Origin: Robiginitomaculum sp.
GTDB lineage: Bacteria > Pseudomonadota > Alphaproteobacteria > Caulobacterales > Maricaulaceae
Assembly (NCBI GenBank): GCA_021647805.1
Contig: JAKITZ010000107.1
Coordinates: 1 to 7,902 of the forward strand
Length of the DNA stretch: 7,902 bases
Direction of reading: 5' to 3'
Shown: piece by piece, positions 1 through 5,792 of the stretch
How positions within the stretch are numbered: position 1 is the stretch's first letter
How the letters are laid out: each line of letters starts with the position of its first letter
Notes under the pieces: model-generated
What the model was told of the DNA's origin: nothing
What the model saw: only the letters and a program-made list of their open reading frames with translations
Database searches by the model: none
Position numbers and translations under genes: made by a program

Positions 1-1
1 C

Positions 2-124
2 AAAAATCAGCGTGTTGGCCGAAATCCAAAAACTGGTGAAGAAGTTTCCATTGAACCAAGACGTGTTATCGTGGTCAAATCATCGCAAGTCTTAAAAGAA
101 CGTGTTGATTCGGGTAATAAGTAA
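2..124 (+). CDS. ihfA: Integration host factor alpha subunit, C-terminal 40 residues (5' partial)
   Basis: This is the tail of a small nucleoid protein that, as a heterodimer with IHF-beta, binds and sharply bends DNA in replication, recombination and transcription. The open frame enters from the left edge and ends at TAA 122-124. The visible residues include RVGRNPKTGEEVSIEPRR followed by VIVVKSSQVLKERV, which is the end of the beta-arm and the C-terminal helix of the HU/IHF fold. The wording 'GRNPKTGEE...I..RRV', with a short tail after the helix, fits IHF-alpha better than HU or IHF-beta. The following MerR-like gene supports this, because ihfA-merR is a common alphaproteobacterial pairing. 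The start codon and N-terminal half lie outside the window. Confidence 0.88.
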   Translation, partial: KNQRVGRNPKTGEEVSIEPRRVIVVKSSQVLKERVDSGNK

Positions 125-151
125 TGAATCTTTCACGTATTAACGTGGAGT

Positions 152-601
152 TTGGCTCTGACCAAAAAGAAGCAATACGCATATCGAACTATCGGTGAGG
201 CATCTACTGTCATCGGTGTTCCTGCGCATGTGCTAAGGTTTTGGGAAACCAAGTTCTCGCAAATACGCCCAATGAAAAAAGGTGGCGGTCGGCGATATTA
301 CCGCCCAGAAGATGTACAGCTTCTGTCAGGGATAAGAGTGTTTCTGTATGAAAAAGATTTTTCAATAAAGCGGTTACAAGAATATTTGTTAAAAGAGGGA
401 GTTGATAAAGTTTCAATCCCTACAAAGAACAAACCCATGCCCGCCAGTAACAGCGAAACTCCAGTTAAAATTAAAACTACTGCAACCAAGTTAAAATCTG
501 AAAGCAAAAAAACCGATAATCGTGATGAGGTGTTGCGCCATGCTTTGTCCAGCTTGACTAATGCTAGGGATATTCTCTCTACTACACTGAAAAATAACTA
601 A
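152..601 (+). CDS. MerR-family HTH transcriptional regulator (non-ATG start, uncertain)
   Basis: This is a DNA-binding regulator of the MerR superfamily; its target genes are unknown. Residues about 11-80 form the winged helix-turn-helix: YRTIGEAS, then VPAHVLRFWETKF, then the wing GGGRRYYRPEDVQLL and a helix with IRVFLYEKDFSIKRLQEYL. Residues about 85-149 are a Lys/Ser/Thr-rich, probably disordered linker plus a short helix, with no metal- or drug-binding domain visible. It lies 27 nt after ihfA and is probably co-transcribed with it. The start is a problem: the frame has no ATG before the domain. The choices are TTG 152, which sits only 1 nt after GGAG (147-150), or CTG 158, which has a 7-nt spacer and so a better-placed Shine-Dalgarno. 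Coordinates use TTG. The ATG overlapping the ihfA stop is in another frame. The family call is firm, the start is not. Confidence 0.85.
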   Translation: MALTKKKQYAYRTIGEASTVIGVPAHVLRFWETKFSQIRPMKKGGGRRYYRPEDVQLLSGIRVFLYEKDFSIKRLQEYLLKEGVDKVSIPTKNKPMPASNSETPVKIKTTATKLKSESKKTDNRDEVLRHALSSLTNARDILSTTLKNN

Positions 602-608
602 TCATCGC

Positions 609-637
609 TTGCGAAATTTACTCTCGAGATTTATAAA
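609..637 (+). promoter_or_regulatory. Sigma70-type promoter for tRNA-Pro
   Basis: TTGCGA at 609-614 and TATAAA at 632-637 are separated by exactly 17 bp. Transcription would begin near 644, shortly before the mature tRNA 5' end at 661, leaving a short leader for RNase P to remove. The spacer contains the 8-bp palindrome TCTCGAGA, probably by chance. The promoter starts 8 bp after the MerR gene stop, so the tRNA need not depend on readthrough from ihfA. Confidence 0.6.
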
Positions 638-660
638 CCAGACTTATTTAATTCAGGTGA

Positions 661-738
661 CGGAACGTGGCGCAGCCCGGTTAGCGCACCGGTCTGGGGG
701 ACCGGGGGTCGCGAGTTCAAATCTCGCCGTTCCGACCA
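661..738 (+). tRNA. tRNA-Pro, anticodon GGG, CCA encoded
   Basis: The gene folds into a full cloverleaf. The 7-bp acceptor stem is CGGAACG (661-667) with CGTTCCG (728-734). The D stem is GCGC/GCGC. The anticodon stem CCGGT/ACCGG encloses the loop CTGGGGG, giving anticodon GGG, which reads CCC and CCU proline codons. The T stem GCGAG/CTCGC encloses TTCAAAT. The discriminator base is A735 and CCA is encoded at 736-738. Length with CCA is 78 nt, normal for tRNA-Pro. Nothing suggests decay or an intron. The last bases are duplicated just downstream (see repeat at 732-759). Confidence 0.97.
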
Positions 739-759
739 TTTGAGTGGCCGACCATTTGA
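732..759 (+). repeat. 12-bp direct repeat copying the tRNA-Pro 3' end
   Basis: The sequence CCGACCATTTGA occurs at 732-743 and again, perfectly, at 748-759, with a 4-bp gap. The first copy contains the last acceptor-stem bases, the discriminator and the CCA of tRNA-Pro. It may be a replication-slippage duplication or a very small remnant of a tRNA-associated attachment site. No integrase or cargo is present between the copies. Confidence 0.6.
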
Positions 760-810
760 TTTGAACGAAAACCAGACCAATACTGTTTATTATATCTATT
801 CGAGACGAGT

Positions 811-1869
811 ATGCACCAGTTTGATATTAAACAACGCGCACAAAAGCCAGTTGCTATCTGGCTAATGGTTATTGTGGTGATGTTAATTGCGATGATCGTG
901 GTCGGCGGTTTAACCAGACTTACCGATTCCGGGCTTTCAATCACTGAATGGAAACCTGTTACCGGAATAGTTCCTCCGCTAAGTGCTGAGGCATGGCAAT
1001 CAGAGTTTGAAAAATACCAACAAATTCCTGAGTATAAATTACAAAACAAATCAATGAGTATCGATGAATTTAAAGGGATTTATTGGTGGGAATGGGGTCA
1101 TAGAGTTTTAGGCAGAACAATAGGGTTTGTAGTTTTACTACCGATGATTTTTTTCTGGTTGCGTGGAATGTTGTGTACTGGGTTGAAACTGCGATTAGTG
1201 GTTTTATTTATTCTTGGGGGCTTTCAAGGTTATCTTGGTTGGTGGATGGTGCATTCGGGGTTAGGAGGCTTGGGTGATGTACTTGACGTTAGCCCGTACC
1301 GGCTGGTTGTGCATCTTGGCATGGCACTGCTGATACTTGGCCTGACATTATGGACGTGGATGGATATAAGGCTGTCGGAACACCGACGACATTGGCAGAC
1401 CCAAAGTAACCTAACGCGTCTTGCTTGGCTTTTGTTAGCTTTAGTCTTTGGCCAACTGCTACTTGGTGGTTTTGTCGCCGGCAATGATGGTGGTTATATC
1501 GCCAATACTTGGCCGTTGATTGATGGCGGCTTAGTACCGGCATCATTTGGTGATTTACAACCATTTTGGCGTAACTGGTTTGAAGACCCATTGATTGCCC
1601 AGTTCAATCATCGCATTGGTGCATATTTGGTTTTGATAGTTACGATTGTTTACTTGTGGCAAGTTTTCAAACAGAATAAAACTGAATTACGGCTTTTGGG
1701 TTTACTGGTTGCCGTGGTGATTAGCTTGCAAGTGTTATTAGGTATTTGGACACTGCTCGCAGTTTCGCCACTTCCTTTGGCTGTGGCACACCAGTTTCTT
1801 GCGCTTATTGCTTTTTTAAGCGTTCTTGGAGCCGTTCATGCCAGTTCGAGTTATTATCGATCTTCTTGA
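811..1869 (+). CDS. ctaA: Heme A synthase, COX15/CtaA family
   Basis: This integral membrane enzyme converts heme O to heme A by oxidising the C8 methyl group, supplying the cofactor of aa3-type cytochrome oxidase. The 352 residues carry about eight hydrophobic segments. The four hallmark histidines are in place: H97 in EWGHRVLGR, H168 in YRLVVHLGMALL, H267 in AQFNHRIGAYLV and H327 in LAVAHQFLAL. Other family marks are GGLTRLTDSGLSITEWKPVTG at about 32-52 and NTWPLIDGG near 232-240. No cysteine pair is seen in the extracytoplasmic loops, as expected for the alphaproteobacterial/mitochondrial type rather than the Bacillus type. The ATG follows a weak GAG-containing Shine-Dalgarno. A TATTAT at 788-793 may be a -10 box, but no good -35 accompanies it. 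The last 16 bp overlap the 3' end of the opposing lipoprotein gene. Confidence 0.95.
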   Translation: MHQFDIKQRAQKPVAIWLMVIVVMLIAMIVVGGLTRLTDSGLSITEWKPVTGIVPPLSAEAWQSEFEKYQQIPEYKLQNKSMSIDEFKGIYWWEWGHRVLGRTIGFVVLLPMIFFWLRGMLCTGLKLRLVVLFILGGFQGYLGWWMVHSGLGGLGDVLDVSPYRLVVHLGMALLILGLTLWTWMDIRLSEHRRHWQTQSNLTRLAWLLLALVFGQLLLGGFVAGNDGGYIANTWPLIDGGLVPASFGDLQPFWRNWFEDPLIAQFNHRIGAYLVLIVTIVYLWQVFKQNKTELRLLGLLVAVVISLQVLLGIWTLLAVSPLPLAVAHQFLALIAFLSVLGAVHASSSYYRSS

Positions 1870-2867
1870 TCATGATCAAAGCCGGGCAGGGTGTCTCGCA
1901 CGATTAGTGACACCCGATTGTTATCATTATCGGCAATAGCCAATAAGCCAGCCGAAAAACCAGCGCCGCCAAACGACCAATTGGAAATTGCCATTGCTCC
2001 GGGTTGGGTTATTGCTGGAATGCTTAAAGATGGAGCCACGTGCAAGCTGGCAGTCTGCTGCATATCTGGAGTAATTTGCTGCAACACATTCGAGGACTTG
2101 CTGGAGTGTAAAATATAAGCAGTTTTATCATTTATTGCGATAGCTATAAGCTTGCTATTTGGTCGGTCTATTCCATGAGTTATCACTGGTTTGCCACTTA
2201 TATCAACCGTAAATACTCCACCACTTAATCCTGTGGCGAATACTTGTTCATTAACCGAAGAGCAGCCTTCTATAGGTGTTTTTAAGGTGGCCGATGATAT
2301 TTTTGTTGCTTGTAATGTATCCGCGCCGGTATCTTCTATTTTCCAGATTTCAAAATCGCTGTTTCGCCGTAAAACTGCAAACAGCGGTGCTTTGTCCGGT
2401 GAATGTAAGGTACAGACCGCATTGGTGTCGGCTGTGGGAAGATTAGAAACTGGAGCCGGAAAAACCTGCCCCCGGGCATCGTCAATAATCAATGATACCA
2501 GTTGCTTGTCTTTTGTTACGGCAAGCAGTAATCCGGTTTTAAGATTTCTAAGATCAAAACCGGGTTGTAATGCCATAGAGGTATAAAGTTGCCCCTCATG
2601 TTTAAACCCTAAAGTTCCTTCGACACTATAGACTTGAATGCCACCAGAATTGGGGGCAATCAATAATCTTCCTTCCCATGGAATAGTGGCATTGGGAGCA
2701 AGAGCTAATGTGCTAATGCCGCCATTTATCGGCCCGATAGATCCAGCCGAAAAAATAGGCGTAGGTGTTGGCTCTATCACCGTTTCCAATGGCGCAGGTT
2801 GGCAGCCAGCCAAAGCTGCTGCCAGTAGCACACCTGCGAGCGGCTTTGCTTTTACAATTCTTGCCAT
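1854..2867 (-). CDS. Lipoprotein, degenerate beta-propeller phytase-like
   Basis: This is a predicted lipoprotein of 337 residues. The start at 2867 was chosen because it gives a clean signal peptide: MARIVK, a hydrophobic stretch, then lipobox L-A-G-C with Cys22. The same frame stays open a further 28 codons upstream, but that stretch lies inside phoX and has no signal character. After a Pro-rich linker the protein is a run of short beta-strand repeats. The GGIQVYSVEGTL segment (about 75-86) and 'FAVLRRNSDFEIWKIED' (about 163-179) resemble beta-propeller phytase blades of the form 'GLxVYDLxG' and 'xRSxxTLxIxxID'. The phytase acidic motif DDPAIW appears replaced by STLAL, and the metal-binding Arg/Asn/Asp set is not evident, so catalysis is doubtful. 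It overlaps the end of phoX by 16 nt, implying translational coupling. The fold assignment is inference; lipoprotein status is well supported. Confidence 0.75.
   Translation of the reverse strand: MARIVKAKPLAGVLLAAALAGCQPAPLETVIEPTPTPIFSAGSIGPINGGISTLALAPNATIPWEGRLLIAPNSGGIQVYSVEGTLGFKHEGQLYTSMALQPGFDLRNLKTGLLLAVTKDKQLVSLIIDDARGQVFPAPVSNLPTADTNAVCTLHSPDKAPLFAVLRRNSDFEIWKIEDTGADTLQATKISSATLKTPIEGCSSVNEQVFATGLSGGVFTVDISGKPVITHGIDRPNSKLIAIAINDKTAYILHSSKSSNVLQQITPDMQQTASLHVAPSLSIPAITQPGAMAISNWSFGGAGFSAGLLAIADNDNNRVSLIVRDTLPGFDHDQEDR
1866..1879. repeat. 14-bp perfect palindrome at the convergent gene ends
   Basis: TTGATCATGATCAA is a perfect dyad that includes the cox15 stop codon TGA (1867-1869) and also lies inside the last codons of the opposing lipoprotein gene. 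It holds two tandem TGATCA hexamers. No T-tract follows on either strand, so it is not a standard intrinsic terminator. Confidence 0.6.
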
Positions 2868-4288
2868 GGCCCACGAACAGCGAAAGTTAATCCTTCTTGT
2901 TGCAGGTTGAAATAAAGGGTTTTTCCATCGGGTCCAAAACATGCGCCACAAAACTCACTTTTCTGTTTCAGCGCAGAACGCGCCAATGTATATATCTTAC
3001 CCTCTGGGGTTATGCCACGCAAATAATTGTCACCATTTCCCTCAGAATACTCATCTTCACAAATCAATAAATCACCCCAAGGAGTTATAGTGAGGTTATC
3101 ACAAGCCTCCATCACCATGGCATCAGGCGATTCAAAGAATAACTGCAAACGACCGGCTTTATTGCTCTCAAATTCCGTTCCCTCTAGTTCTGAGGGAACA
3201 TAACGCCAGATTTGACCAAGTTTTTTTGCTCCGCCATCAGTACAAGCAAAGTAAAGCTCTTTATCACCAAACCAAATTCCTTCGCCACGGGTAAAAATGG
3301 CTGCACCATTAGCGACACCACGGTCTTCAATGTCATTGTTTGGGTTGTGACTATCTTCGACATCAACCCACTCTACATCTAGCCACTGGTTTGCTTGGAT
3401 TTTCTTGCCCTTTGAGCGCGGCCAATTCCGCGTATCTCTTGCCGGTTGATCCTTGATTTTTAACGCCTGAAAGCGACCTGCTTCGGTCATTTCACCGGGG
3501 ACTTCCGGCACAAAGCGATAGAGCAAACTATGATGTTTCCAATCATCTTGCGTAAGATAAACAATTCCAGTTGCTGGATCCACTGCCGCTGCTTCGTGTT
3601 TGAAGCGCCCTAAGCCCTTTAACGGAACTGGTTCTTGTAACCCCAGTTCTGGATCAGGCAGGACTTCAAATCCCCAGCCATGATCTTCAGTGCAATTTTC
3701 ACCAGCCCTTTTGGTAGCTTCTTCACAAGTTATCCAGCTATTCCATGGAGTAGGACCGCCGGCGCAATTATCATAAGTACCAACCAAAGCCAGCCATTGA
3801 TGTTTGACATGTAATGGCCCCGGATCAATTACCAATCCAGTAACCCCACCAGCCATCGCTCGGCCATTGGCATGAAAATCATAAATTTTCGATTTATCGA
3901 CTTTATCGATCAATTCATCATTTTTGCCAAATGGCGAGATAGATTTACCACCAGCTCCTTCTTCTTTTAGAAGGTCTCTGGCGTTTATCTCATGATTTCG
4001 TAATAAAATAGTGGTGCCGTCTTTACCGGCAAATGCTGCCATGCCGTCCGGATCAGCTGGAACTAGCAGACCATCATCCATTTTCTCGCCAACCCGAGAG
4101 AGGATTTTATAGGCAAATCCTTTTGGTAGATCGAGAATGCCTTTTGGATCGGGAATTAACTTGCCGTATTTATCAATAGTTAAAACTGGAGCCTGACGCT
4201 TGTCTGCACAAGCGGTTAATGTGCTAAGTCCGCCAAATGCGGCACTGATTGCGCTTACTTTAAGGACGTTTCTGCGGGAGAGTTTCAT
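2852..4288 (-). CDS. phoX: PhoX/DUF839 family phosphatase with Tat signal and lipobox
   Basis: This 478-residue protein is a likely secreted alkaline phosphatase of the PhoX family, beta-propeller enzymes that use iron and calcium to hydrolyse phosphomonoesters. The N-terminus MKLSRRNVLKVSAISAAFGG is a twin-arginine signal, followed by L-T-A-C (Cys27), a plausible lipobox. Family motifs are LLRNHE (about 95-100), NCAGGPTPWNSWITCEE (about 174-190), FKHEAAAVDP (about 229-238), IVYLTQDD (about 242-249), ITPWGDLLICEDE (about 401-413) and EFCGACFGPDGKTLYFN (about 445-461). Cys175 falls where PhoX proteins carry their iron-binding cysteine. It is shorter than Pseudomonas PhoX, as are many DUF839 proteins. 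The start at 4288 is set by the Tat motif, an AGGT Shine-Dalgarno and a promoter lying upstream of it within the longer open frame. It is the first gene of an operon with the overlapping phytase-like lipoprotein. Confidence 0.9.
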   Translation of the reverse strand: MKLSRRNVLKVSAISAAFGGLSTLTACADKRQAPVLTIDKYGKLIPDPKGILDLPKGFAYKILSRVGEKMDDGLLVPADPDGMAAFAGKDGTTILLRNHEINARDLLKEEGAGGKSISPFGKNDELIDKVDKSKIYDFHANGRAMAGGVTGLVIDPGPLHVKHQWLALVGTYDNCAGGPTPWNSWITCEEATKRAGENCTEDHGWGFEVLPDPELGLQEPVPLKGLGRFKHEAAAVDPATGIVYLTQDDWKHHSLLYRFVPEVPGEMTEAGRFQALKIKDQPARDTRNWPRSKGKKIQANQWLDVEWVDVEDSHNPNNDIEDRGVANGAAIFTRGEGIWFGDKELYFACTDGGAKKLGQIWRYVPSELEGTEFESNKAGRLQLFFESPDAMVMEACDNLTITPWGDLLICEDEYSEGNGDNYLRGITPEGKIYTLARSALKQKSEFCGACFGPDGKTLYFNLQQEGLTFAVRGPWQEL

Positions 4289-4310
4289 TTTATACCTGTA
4301 TATTGTTTTT

Positions 4311-4339
4311 AGTATACTTTGATCTTTGTGATCCATCAA
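4311..4339 (-). promoter_or_regulatory. Sigma70-type promoter for phoX
   Basis: Reading leftward, TTGATG (complement of 4334-4339) and TATACT (complement of 4311-4316) are exactly 17 bp apart. Transcription should start near 4304, giving a leader of under 20 nt before the phoX ATG at 4288. This also rules out the longer in-frame start at 4396. The spacer holds two GATC sites (4321-4324 and 4330-4333), so TTGATC and GATC-CAT-CAA form an imperfect dyad overlapping the promoter, a possible operator. I saw no CTGTCAT-like PHO box on either strand from 4289 to 4598. Confidence 0.6.
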
Positions 4340-4514
4340 CTTATCCAAAAACCGGTTTCCACTTTTTGGGTCGATGAAGTATAGACAATAATCCACTATT
4401 TTTTACTATTTTGTAAACAAAAATCGTAGCTAATTTCATCGATTTAATATTACAGGTAGTATATTACCGTTATGATAAAATCATGATTATAAGTGACTTT
4501 TTCGTATTTAGTGA
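4340..4514. other. AT-rich divergent intergenic region between phoX and rplM promoters
   Basis: The full gap between the phoX start and the rplM start is 310 bp. Apart from the two promoters it contains no convincing gene. It does contain a dyad cluster at about 4447-4492: a near-perfect 14-bp palindrome GGTAGTATATTACC (4455-4468), the repeated heptamer ATATTAC (4447-4453 and 4461-4467), the hairpin-like ATGATAAAATCAT (4472-4484) and the overlapping perfect palindrome AATCATGATT (4479-4488). These could be regulator sites or simply AT-rich background. Confidence 0.45.
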
Positions 4515-4543
4515 TTGACCGCAGGTAATGCTATCTCTATTAA
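4515..4543 (+). promoter_or_regulatory. Sigma70-type promoter for rplM-rpsI
   Basis: TTGACC at 4515-4520 and TATTAA at 4538-4543 are separated by 17 bp. Transcription is predicted near 4550, giving a leader of about 50 nt before the rplM ATG. The leader contains a short potential stem, TTGGGC (4553-4558) with GCCCCAA (4570-4576, one bulge). Confidence 0.6.
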
Positions 4544-4586
4544 GCGCACCTCTTGGGCAGGAGTTTTTAGCCCCAACTAATTTACA

Positions 4587-4597
4587 AGGAATATCCT
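4587..4597 (+). promoter_or_regulatory. Small dyad containing the rplM ribosome binding site
   Basis: AGGAATATCCT pairs AGGA with TCCT around a 3-nt loop directly before the rplM ATG, so the Shine-Dalgarno bases form one arm. A 4-bp stem is weak, and its effect on translation is unproven. It is noted because L13 leaders in other bacteria can be autoregulatory. Confidence 0.3.
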
Positions 4598-4598
4598 A

Positions 4599-5066
4599 AT
4601 GAAGACTTTTTCCGCAAAACCAGCGGATGTGAAAAAGAAGTGGATACTAATTGATGGCGATGGCGTCATTGTTGGTCGTCTTGCTTCATTTATCGCGTCT
4701 CGTTTACGAGGCAAGCATTTGCCGATTTTCACCCCGCACGTAGACTGTGGCGATAATGTTATTTTGATCAACGCGGAAAAGGTGGTTTTCACCGGCAAAA
4801 AACGCGAAGACAAAACTTATTACCGGCACACCGGGCACCCGGGTGGTATTAAATCTGTTACTGCTGAGAAATTGTTAGATGGTAAGTTTCCTGATCGTGT
4901 TATGAAAAAAGCAGTACAGCGCATGTTGGCCAAGGAAAGTCCTTTGGCTCGCCAGCAATTCAGCAATTTCAAAGTTTACATCGGTTCCGAACATCCGCAT
5001 GAGGCGCAAAAGCCTGAAACTTTAGATTTTGCATCTATGAATCCAAAAAACGTGAAAAGAGGCTGA
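4599..5066 (+). CDS. rplM: 50S ribosomal protein L13
   Basis: L13 is an early-assembling protein of the large ribosomal subunit. All 155 residues match the family: KKWILIDGDGVIVGRLAS at the N-terminus, LRGKHLPIFTPHVDCGDNV (about 37-55), INAEKVVFTGKKREDKTYYRH (about 57-77), HPGGIK, the AVQRMLAKESPLARQQ segment and YIGSEHPHEAQKPETLDF near the C-terminus. The MKTFSAKPADVKKKW opening and the 'TFTPHVDCGDNV' wording are typical of alphaproteobacteria. The ATG has a good Shine-Dalgarno, AAGGA at 4586-4590, with an 8-nt spacer. It is the first gene of the classic rplM-rpsI operon, with the next ATG only 1 nt after its stop. Length is usual. Confidence 0.98.
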   Translation: MKTFSAKPADVKKKWILIDGDGVIVGRLASFIASRLRGKHLPIFTPHVDCGDNVILINAEKVVFTGKKREDKTYYRHTGHPGGIKSVTAEKLLDGKFPDRVMKKAVQRMLAKESPLARQQFSNFKVYIGSEHPHEAQKPETLDFASMNPKNVKRG

Positions 5067-5067
5067 T

Positions 5068-5595
5068 ATGGCTGATGAAATCAAATCTCTAGAAGATTTA
5101 AAAGCTGGCATGAACGCTGTTGATGCAGCACCAATCGTTGTCGCTTCTGGCGAAGAAACGGTAACTCCCGTTGAAGAAGTTGTTCTTCCTGAGCCAAAAA
5201 TTGATGATTTGGGTCGCTCTTATGCTACTGGTAAACGTAAAGACGCTGTTGCTCGTGTTTGGATTAAACCGGGTTCTGGCAAGATAACCATCAACGGTCG
5301 TGACCAAGAAACATACTTTGCCCGTCCAGTTTTACGCATGATGTTGCAACAACCGTTTGACGCTGCTGATCGCAAAGATAATTACGACGTAATCGCTACG
5401 GCTAAAGGCGGTGGATTATCCGGACAAGCTGGCGCAGTTCGCCACGGTATTTCCAAAGCATTGATATTATTTGAGCCGGCTCTTCGCCCACCATTGAAAG
5501 CCGGTGGCTTTCTAACCCGCGATAGTCGTGTTGTTGAGCGTAAGAAATTTGGTCGTAAGAAAGCTCGTCGTAGCTTCCAGTTCTCAAAACGTTAA
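5068..5595 (+). CDS. rpsI: 30S ribosomal protein S9
   Basis: S9 is a small-subunit protein whose C-terminal tail reaches the P-site tRNA anticodon region. The conserved core starts near residue 50 with YATGKRKDAVARVWIKPGSG and continues through KITINGRDQETYF, a GGGLSGQAGAVRHGISKAL block (about 114-132) and the basic end RVVERKKFGRKKARRSFQFSKR, which closes in the near-universal S-K-R. The 175 residues exceed the roughly 130 of E. coli S9 because of an acidic N-terminal extension of about 45 residues, common in alphaproteobacteria. The start is 1 nt after the rplM stop, with AGAGG (5058-5062) at a 5-nt spacing, so the two are translationally coupled. No argC follows; a terminator does. Confidence 0.98.
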   Translation: MADEIKSLEDLKAGMNAVDAAPIVVASGEETVTPVEEVVLPEPKIDDLGRSYATGKRKDAVARVWIKPGSGKITINGRDQETYFARPVLRMMLQQPFDAADRKDNYDVIATAKGGGLSGQAGAVRHGISKALILFEPALRPPLKAGGFLTRDSRVVERKKFGRKKARRSFQFSKR

Positions 5596-5623
5596 GAAAC
5601 AGCTTTTTATTACAAAATTTAAC

Positions 5624-5656
5624 AAACGCGCCTTTGGAAACATTGGCGCGTTTTTT
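5624..5656 (+). terminator. Intrinsic terminator of the rplM-rpsI operon
   Basis: A 9-bp GC-rich stem pairs AAACGCGCC (5624-5632) with GGCGCGTTT (5645-5653) around a 12-nt loop and runs into a T6 tract (5651-5656). It begins 28 bp after the rpsI stop. It is followed by the separate promoter for the downstream lipoprotein gene. Confidence 0.85.
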
Positions 5657-5719
5657 ATGTGGGCGGTTCATGTAAAATAATTGGTCATTAAATTACCTTG
5701 TTTTTGCCTAATGTTCACG

Positions 5720-5749
5720 TTGCATACTTTGTTTGCTGGGTGTTATATA
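5720..5749 (+). promoter_or_regulatory. Promoter for the lipoprotein-recJ operon
   Basis: TTGCAT (5720-5725) is followed 17 bp later by TTATAT (5743-5748). TG at 5741-5742 also allows an extended -10 reading with TATATA at 5744-5749. Transcription would begin near 5756, about 37 nt before the lipoprotein ATG at 5793. Confidence 0.5.
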
Positions 5750-5792
5750 TCTTTGCAGGCAGTTATTAGCCCAATAAAGCGAGAAAAACACT

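Noticed and set aside
602..660. TCTCGAGA palindrome region as a terminator for the MerR gene
   Set aside because: No T-tract follows, and the segment is better explained as the spacer of the tRNA promoter.
1891..2910. Several open frames on the plus strand (for example 1891-2118, 2191-2586, 2638-2910)
   Set aside because: They lie opposite the lipoprotein gene, lack ribosome binding sites and family motifs, and are shadows of its codon pattern.
2868..2951. Extended N-terminus for the phytase-like lipoprotein starting at 2951
   Set aside because: The extra 28 residues lie inside phoX, are not signal-like, and would bury the lipoprotein signal.
4289..4396. Extended N-terminus for PhoX starting at 4396
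   Set aside because: It would put 36 residues ahead of the Tat motif and run through the phoX promoter; the 4288 start gives a correct signal peptide and Shine-Dalgarno.
5068..5217. N-terminal extension of S9 as a fusion or wrong start
   Set aside because: The start is correctly spaced from its Shine-Dalgarno and coupled to rplM, and such acidic extensions are usual in alphaproteobacterial S9.
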